NCBI GenBank assembly: GCA_947856675.1
Contig: CANUCM010000052.1
Coordinates: forward strand, 1-6,328
From: an uncultured Clostridia bacterium
GTDB taxonomy: Bacteria > Bacillota > Clostridia > Oscillospirales > Butyricicoccaceae
Reading direction: 5' to 3'
DNA: 6,328 bases
This document shows, one piece after another, positions 6,010 through 6,328 of the stretch. Under the pieces are notes generated by a model. The model was not told the origin of the DNA. It was given only the letters and a program-made list of their open reading frames with translations, and made no database searches. Every line of letters begins with the position of its first letter. The first letter of the stretch is position 1. The position numbers and the translations under genes are program-made.

Positions 6010-6177
6010 TTAGTTCTTGATGGCCTCAACAGGGCACTGAGAAGCGCAGGCGCCGCACTCGACGCAGACAGACTCGTCAATTTCGTACTTGGTGCCGGCA
6101 TCCTTGATGGCGCCGACGGGGCACTGAGCTGCACATGCGCCGCAGGCGATGCAGGCGTCGCTGATTTTGTAAGCCAT
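6010..6177 (-). CDS. 2[4Fe-4S] ferredoxin, clostridial type
   Basis: The complete product has 55 residues, the classical size of small clostridial ferredoxins, which are soluble low-potential one-electron carriers for enzymes such as pyruvate:ferredoxin oxidoreductase and hydrogenase. Two near-identical cluster motifs are present: CIACGACAAQCP with C9, C12, C15 and C19, and CVECGACASQCP with C38, C41, C44 and C48. Each CxxCxxCxxxCP set supplies three ligands to one cluster and one to the other. There is no extra loop between cysteines, unlike the Alvin-type ferredoxins. The ATG at 6177-6175 has GGAGGG (6190-6185) 7 nt upstream. It is probably a monocistronic gene: its own promoter lies at 6263-6236 and a hairpin follows the stop. 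The specific redox partner is not indicated by the neighbours. Confidence 0.96.
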   Translation of the reverse strand: MAYKISDACIACGACAAQCPVGAIKDAGTKYEIDESVCVECGACASQCPVEAIKN

Positions 6178-6204
6178 TGTTTTTCCCTCCGTTCAGATGT
6201 ATGG

Positions 6205-6226
6205 CCCGTGCGGCACTGCGCACGGG
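6205..6226 (-). promoter_or_regulatory. 5' leader stem-loop of the ferredoxin mRNA
   Basis: CCCGTGCG and CGCACGGG form a perfect 8-bp GC-rich stem with a 6-nt loop. The predicted transcription start is near 6229, so the stem would begin within about 3 nt of the mRNA 5' end, leaving the ribosome binding site (6190-6185) free. Terminal stem-loops of this type can protect abundant mRNAs from 5'-end-dependent decay. The role here is inference from position. Confidence 0.55.
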
Positions 6227-6235
6227 GACACCTAC

Positions 6236-6263
6236 ATTGTAACACGAAAATCCAAAATTGCAA
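6236..6263 (-). promoter_or_regulatory. Predicted sigma-A promoter for the ferredoxin gene
   Basis: On the minus strand TTGCAA (6263-6258) and TACAAT (6241-6236) are separated by 16 nt. The region just upstream (about 6287-6275) is A/T-rich, with AAAAATATTT on this strand, and could act as an UP element. The predicted start is near 6229, giving a leader of about 52 nt. The two hexamers match 4/6 and 5/6 of consensus. Confidence 0.65.
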
Positions 6264-6310
6264 TGGCGGCAAACGAAATATTTTTGGCTTTTCTGTAAAT
6301 GATAACTGCA

Positions 6311-6318
6311 AAAGGAGG
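6311..6318 (+). promoter_or_regulatory. Strong RBS of a divergent plus-strand gene
   Basis: AAAGGAGG is a near-perfect anti-Shine-Dalgarno complement. It is followed after 7 nt by the ATG formed by the last three bases of the window. Position and spacing are ideal, and nothing on the minus strand explains it. Confidence 0.7.
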
Positions 6319-6325
6319 CGGTTTT

Positions 6326-6328
6326 ATG
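6326..6328 (+). CDS. Start codon of a divergent gene cut by the right edge
   Basis: Only the ATG is inside the window, so nothing can be said about the product. The call rests on the ideally spaced AAAGGAGG at 6311-6318. The gene would be transcribed away from the ferredoxin gene, sharing a 148-bp intergenic region. I could not identify a convincing promoter for it in that gap. Confidence 0.6.

Overview
The window looks like a chromosomal segment of a GC-rich, anaerobic Gram-positive bacterium of the Clostridia (an Oscillospiraceae/Ruminococcaceae-like gut lineage is my best guess). The reasons are a clostridial-type 2[4Fe-4S] ferredoxin, a secreted protein with S-layer homology (SLH) domains, strong AGGAGG-type ribosome binding sites, and high-GC coding sequence broken by AT-rich intergenic gaps. 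The taxonomic call is inference. No tRNA, rRNA, CRISPR array or mobile element was seen.

All seven sizeable genes lie on the minus strand, so transcription runs from high to low coordinates. From the right edge: (a) the last three bases are the ATG of a plus-strand gene with a perfect Shine-Dalgarno, divergent from (b) a 55-residue ferredoxin (6177-6010) with its own promoter and a stem-loop at the very start of its leader. (c) A long RNA hairpin separates the ferredoxin from (d) a tightly packed five-gene run: MoxR-type AAA+ ATPase (5918-4968, TTG start), DUF58 protein (4961-3873), polytopic membrane protein with a DUF4129-like tail (3876-2656), M20-family amidohydrolase (2624-1437, GTG start) and aspartate/glutamate-type racemase (1435-734). 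Junctions are a 6-nt gap, a 4-nt ATGA overlap, a 31-nt gap and a 1-nt gap, so this is very probably one operon. (e) After a 161-bp regulatory gap comes the N-terminal part of an SLH-domain secreted protein (572 to the left edge), with an extended -10 promoter and two hairpins in its leader.

MoxR, DUF58 and a DUF4129-type membrane protein form a known conserved cassette, thought to act as an AAA+ chaperone, an envelope-facing vWA-like partner and a membrane component. It usually comes with a transglutaminase-like protein. Here no transglutaminase domain is visible, and the next two genes are an N-acyl-amino-acid/peptide hydrolase and an acidic amino acid racemase. An attractive but unproven reading is that the MoxR/DUF58 membrane module is coupled to release and racemisation of an amino acid, perhaps connected with the cell wall. 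The SLH protein next door adds an envelope theme but appears to be transcribed separately.

There is no gene-free stretch above 300 bases. The three intergenic gaps (573-733, 5919-6009, 6178-6325) each hold the signals described below.
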